Shown here: positions 62,885 through 64,000 of the stretch, piece by piece | Numbering within the stretch: the first letter of the stretch is position 1 | How the letters are laid out: each line of letters starts with the position of its first letter | Made by a program: the position numbers and the translations under genes | Assembly: GCA_041737175.1 (NCBI GenBank) | Contig: JBGSSF010000024.1 | Coordinates: forward strand, 276,136-340,135 | DNA length: 64,000 nucleotides | Reading direction: 5' to 3' | From: UBA5072 sp041737175 | Lineage (GTDB): Bacteria; Bacteroidota; Bacteroidia; Bacteroidales; UBA10428 | The notes under the pieces: model-generated | Databases searched by the model: none | What the model saw: the letters and a program-made list of their open reading frames with translations, nothing else | Told to the model about the DNA's origin: nothing

Positions 62885-64000
62885 ATGAAAACCTTATTCC
62901 GACATAACTCGCAAAGGTTTGGCAAGGGCAGGGGAGCTTTTGTTATTGGATTATTATTTATAGTGCTTTCGTGCCAGAATGCATTTTCACAGATTACATC
63001 CGTAAATTCAGGCAGGTGGATGGACCCTGCCATTTGGAGCGGGGGAGTTGTACCTGCTGCCGGAGATAATGTAACAATCGTTGCAGGACACACTGTAATT
63101 GTCAGAAACATGGTTGCCGGTCCGGCAAGCTTCGAGTGCAATGACCTTATAATCACCGGAACCATTGATTTTGGAGCCCCTACATCACGAACGTTAACTG
63201 TTAACGGAGATTTAAGCGGCGGCGGTTCCATCACTACATCCAGTTCAGTTCCTCAAACCTTGGTTTTATTAGGGACAAATAATTCCGTTGGAGCATTTGA
63301 TGCATCTGATCAACTAACGGTGGAGTATGCCGGAACCGATCAGGAAATATTCGCAAGTGATAATTATTTCAATCTGACAATAACCGGAAGCGGAACAATG
63401 ACATTGCAGGGGAATACAGAGGTAAGTGGTACATTAACCATTCCTGCAGGTTGTTGCATTGATCTTAATGCGTATGAAATTACAGCAGCCAATATAAGTG
63501 AAGGTAGTCCTGTACCACCAGTGATCAACTGCCCAGTGAGTGGCCAACAGGATGCAGTAACAAACGATGGCTGTACATATAAACACCCTGGTACAGGATG
63601 GAATGCCACGGCAACAGATGATTGTGGTGATCCGTCATTATCTTATGTTTTATCAGGAGTTACCGGTGGGAGCGGCACTTCATTGGACAATGTAACTTTC
63701 AACCTGGGGATTACCACAGTAACCTGGACGGCTGAGGATGCCGGAGGGAATACTGATGTATTCAGTTATACGGTTTCAGTAACCGACAACCAGGATCCCA
63801 CGGTGACAAGCTGTCCTGCAGCGATCAATGTCAACAGCGACGCAGGAGTATGCACGGCTACATTAGACCCGGATAACCCGGTCTTTGCCGACAACTGTGC
63901 CGTCACGAAAGTCACCTGGACGATGAGCGGAGCAACAACAGCCAACTCCCCGGCCACGGGCCTCAACTATGTAGGATCGACAGCCTTCAATGTAGGCACA
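62885..64000 (+). CDS. Secreted HYR-domain repeat protein, 5' part (runs off the window)
   Basis: An open frame of 372 codons with no stop, cut by the window end. A long signal peptide (about residues 1-36; FVIGLLFIVLSCQNAFSQ) is followed by a beta-rich segment (SGRWMDPAIWSGGVVPAAGDNVTIVAGHTV) of a type common at the start of large Bacteroidota surface proteins. Residues about 215-372 hold HYR-like repeats: NCPVSGQQDAVTNDGCT, TATDDCGD, GITTVTWTAEDAGGN, then DNQDPTVTSCPAAINVNSDAGVC. HYR repeats are Ig-like and found in adhesins exported by type IX secretion; the C-terminal sorting domain would be beyond the window. I chose ATG 62885 as the only start that includes the signal peptide. Confidence 0.85.
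   Translation, partial: MKTLFRHNSQRFGKGRGAFVIGLLFIVLSCQNAFSQITSVNSGRWMDPAIWSGGVVPAAGDNVTIVAGHTVIVRNMVAGPASFECNDLIITGTIDFGAPTSRTLTVNGDLSGGGSITTSSSVPQTLVLLGTNNSVGAFDASDQLTVEYAGTDQEIFASDNYFNLTITGSGTMTLQGNTEVSGTLTIPAGCCIDLNAYEITAANISEGSPVPPVINCPVSGQQDAVTNDGCTYKHPGTGWNATATDDCGDPSLSYVLSGVTGGSGTSLDNVTFNLGITTVTWTAEDAGGNTDVFSYTVSVTDNQDPTVTSCPAAINVNSDAGVCTATLDPDNPVFADNCAVTKVTWTMSGATTANSPATGLNYVGSTAFNVGT

Overview
The window is a gene-dense stretch (about 50 protein genes, no rRNA, tRNA, CRISPR array or insertion sequence seen) from a member of the Bacteroidota, most likely a Bacteroidales-like or Marinilabiliales-like heterotroph. The assignment rests on Bacteroidota-specific families: type IX secretion and gliding proteins (PorP/SprF, PorW/SprE, PorX, GldA, a CHU_C/gliding C-terminal domain cargo), PorT-like barrels and a DUF4493 lipoprotein. 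Promoters also fit the Bacteroidota -33/-7 pattern (TTG, then TAnnTTTG).

Layout. 0-7.5 kb: a DUF1761 membrane protein, then a 1923-residue secreted repeat protein paired with a PorP/SprF protein. 7.6-14.5 kb (minus strand): a methyltransferase, then the probable operon porW-porX-tsaE-alanine dehydrogenase. 14.5-23 kb: ComF and OsmC proteins, a Crp/Fnr regulator, two metal transporters (ZIP and CDF), RNase R, a fused SpmA/SpmB protein, a PorT-like barrel and a sirtuin. 23-30.3 kb: a Wzc-type tyrosine kinase with a Gly-Tyr tail, a tandem Usp, a ROK kinase, an OmpA-like protein, a SiaC-like protein, and thioredoxin with a small membrane partner. 30.6-36.2 kb: a three-gene biotin-dependent acyl-CoA carboxylase, purine nucleoside phosphorylase and an extended SDR. 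36.3-44.7 kb: a DUF4493/lamin-tail lipoprotein and a surface-polysaccharide block (phosphoglycosyl transferase, Wza-like exporter, Fcl, Gmd, WlbA-like and WbpA/WbpO-like dehydrogenases). 44.7-54.5 kb: metK, gldA, asnS, rpoN, a PAP2-like protein, a glycosyltransferase, a radical SAM protein, CvpA and tyrS. 54.5-62.6 kb: Wzz and O-antigen-ligase-like proteins, a GAF-PP2C phosphatase, DUF3108, tsaB, an RND adaptor, a YgjP-type metallopeptidase and a DJ-1 protein. From 62.9 kb to the window edge: the 5' part of a HYR-domain secreted protein.

How it works together. Two themes dominate. One is type IX secretion and its regulation. The other is a capsule or exopolysaccharide system dispersed in at least three places (23, 38-45 and 54-57 kb) that makes GDP-L-fucose and a UDP-HexNAcA-type 3-keto sugar. 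The rest is housekeeping.

The best second-look items are: an out-of-frame TAATG plus A9 tract at the start of the glycosyltransferase; a phosphoglycosyl transferase domain without its usual re-entrant helix; a CDF transporter with altered metal ligands; a Gly-to-Asp change in the NAD motif of alanine dehydrogenase; an orphan SiaC; and several perfect inverted repeats in short intergenic gaps. I did not find a clearly new multi-gene system. All family names come from reading motifs by eye, without database searches.
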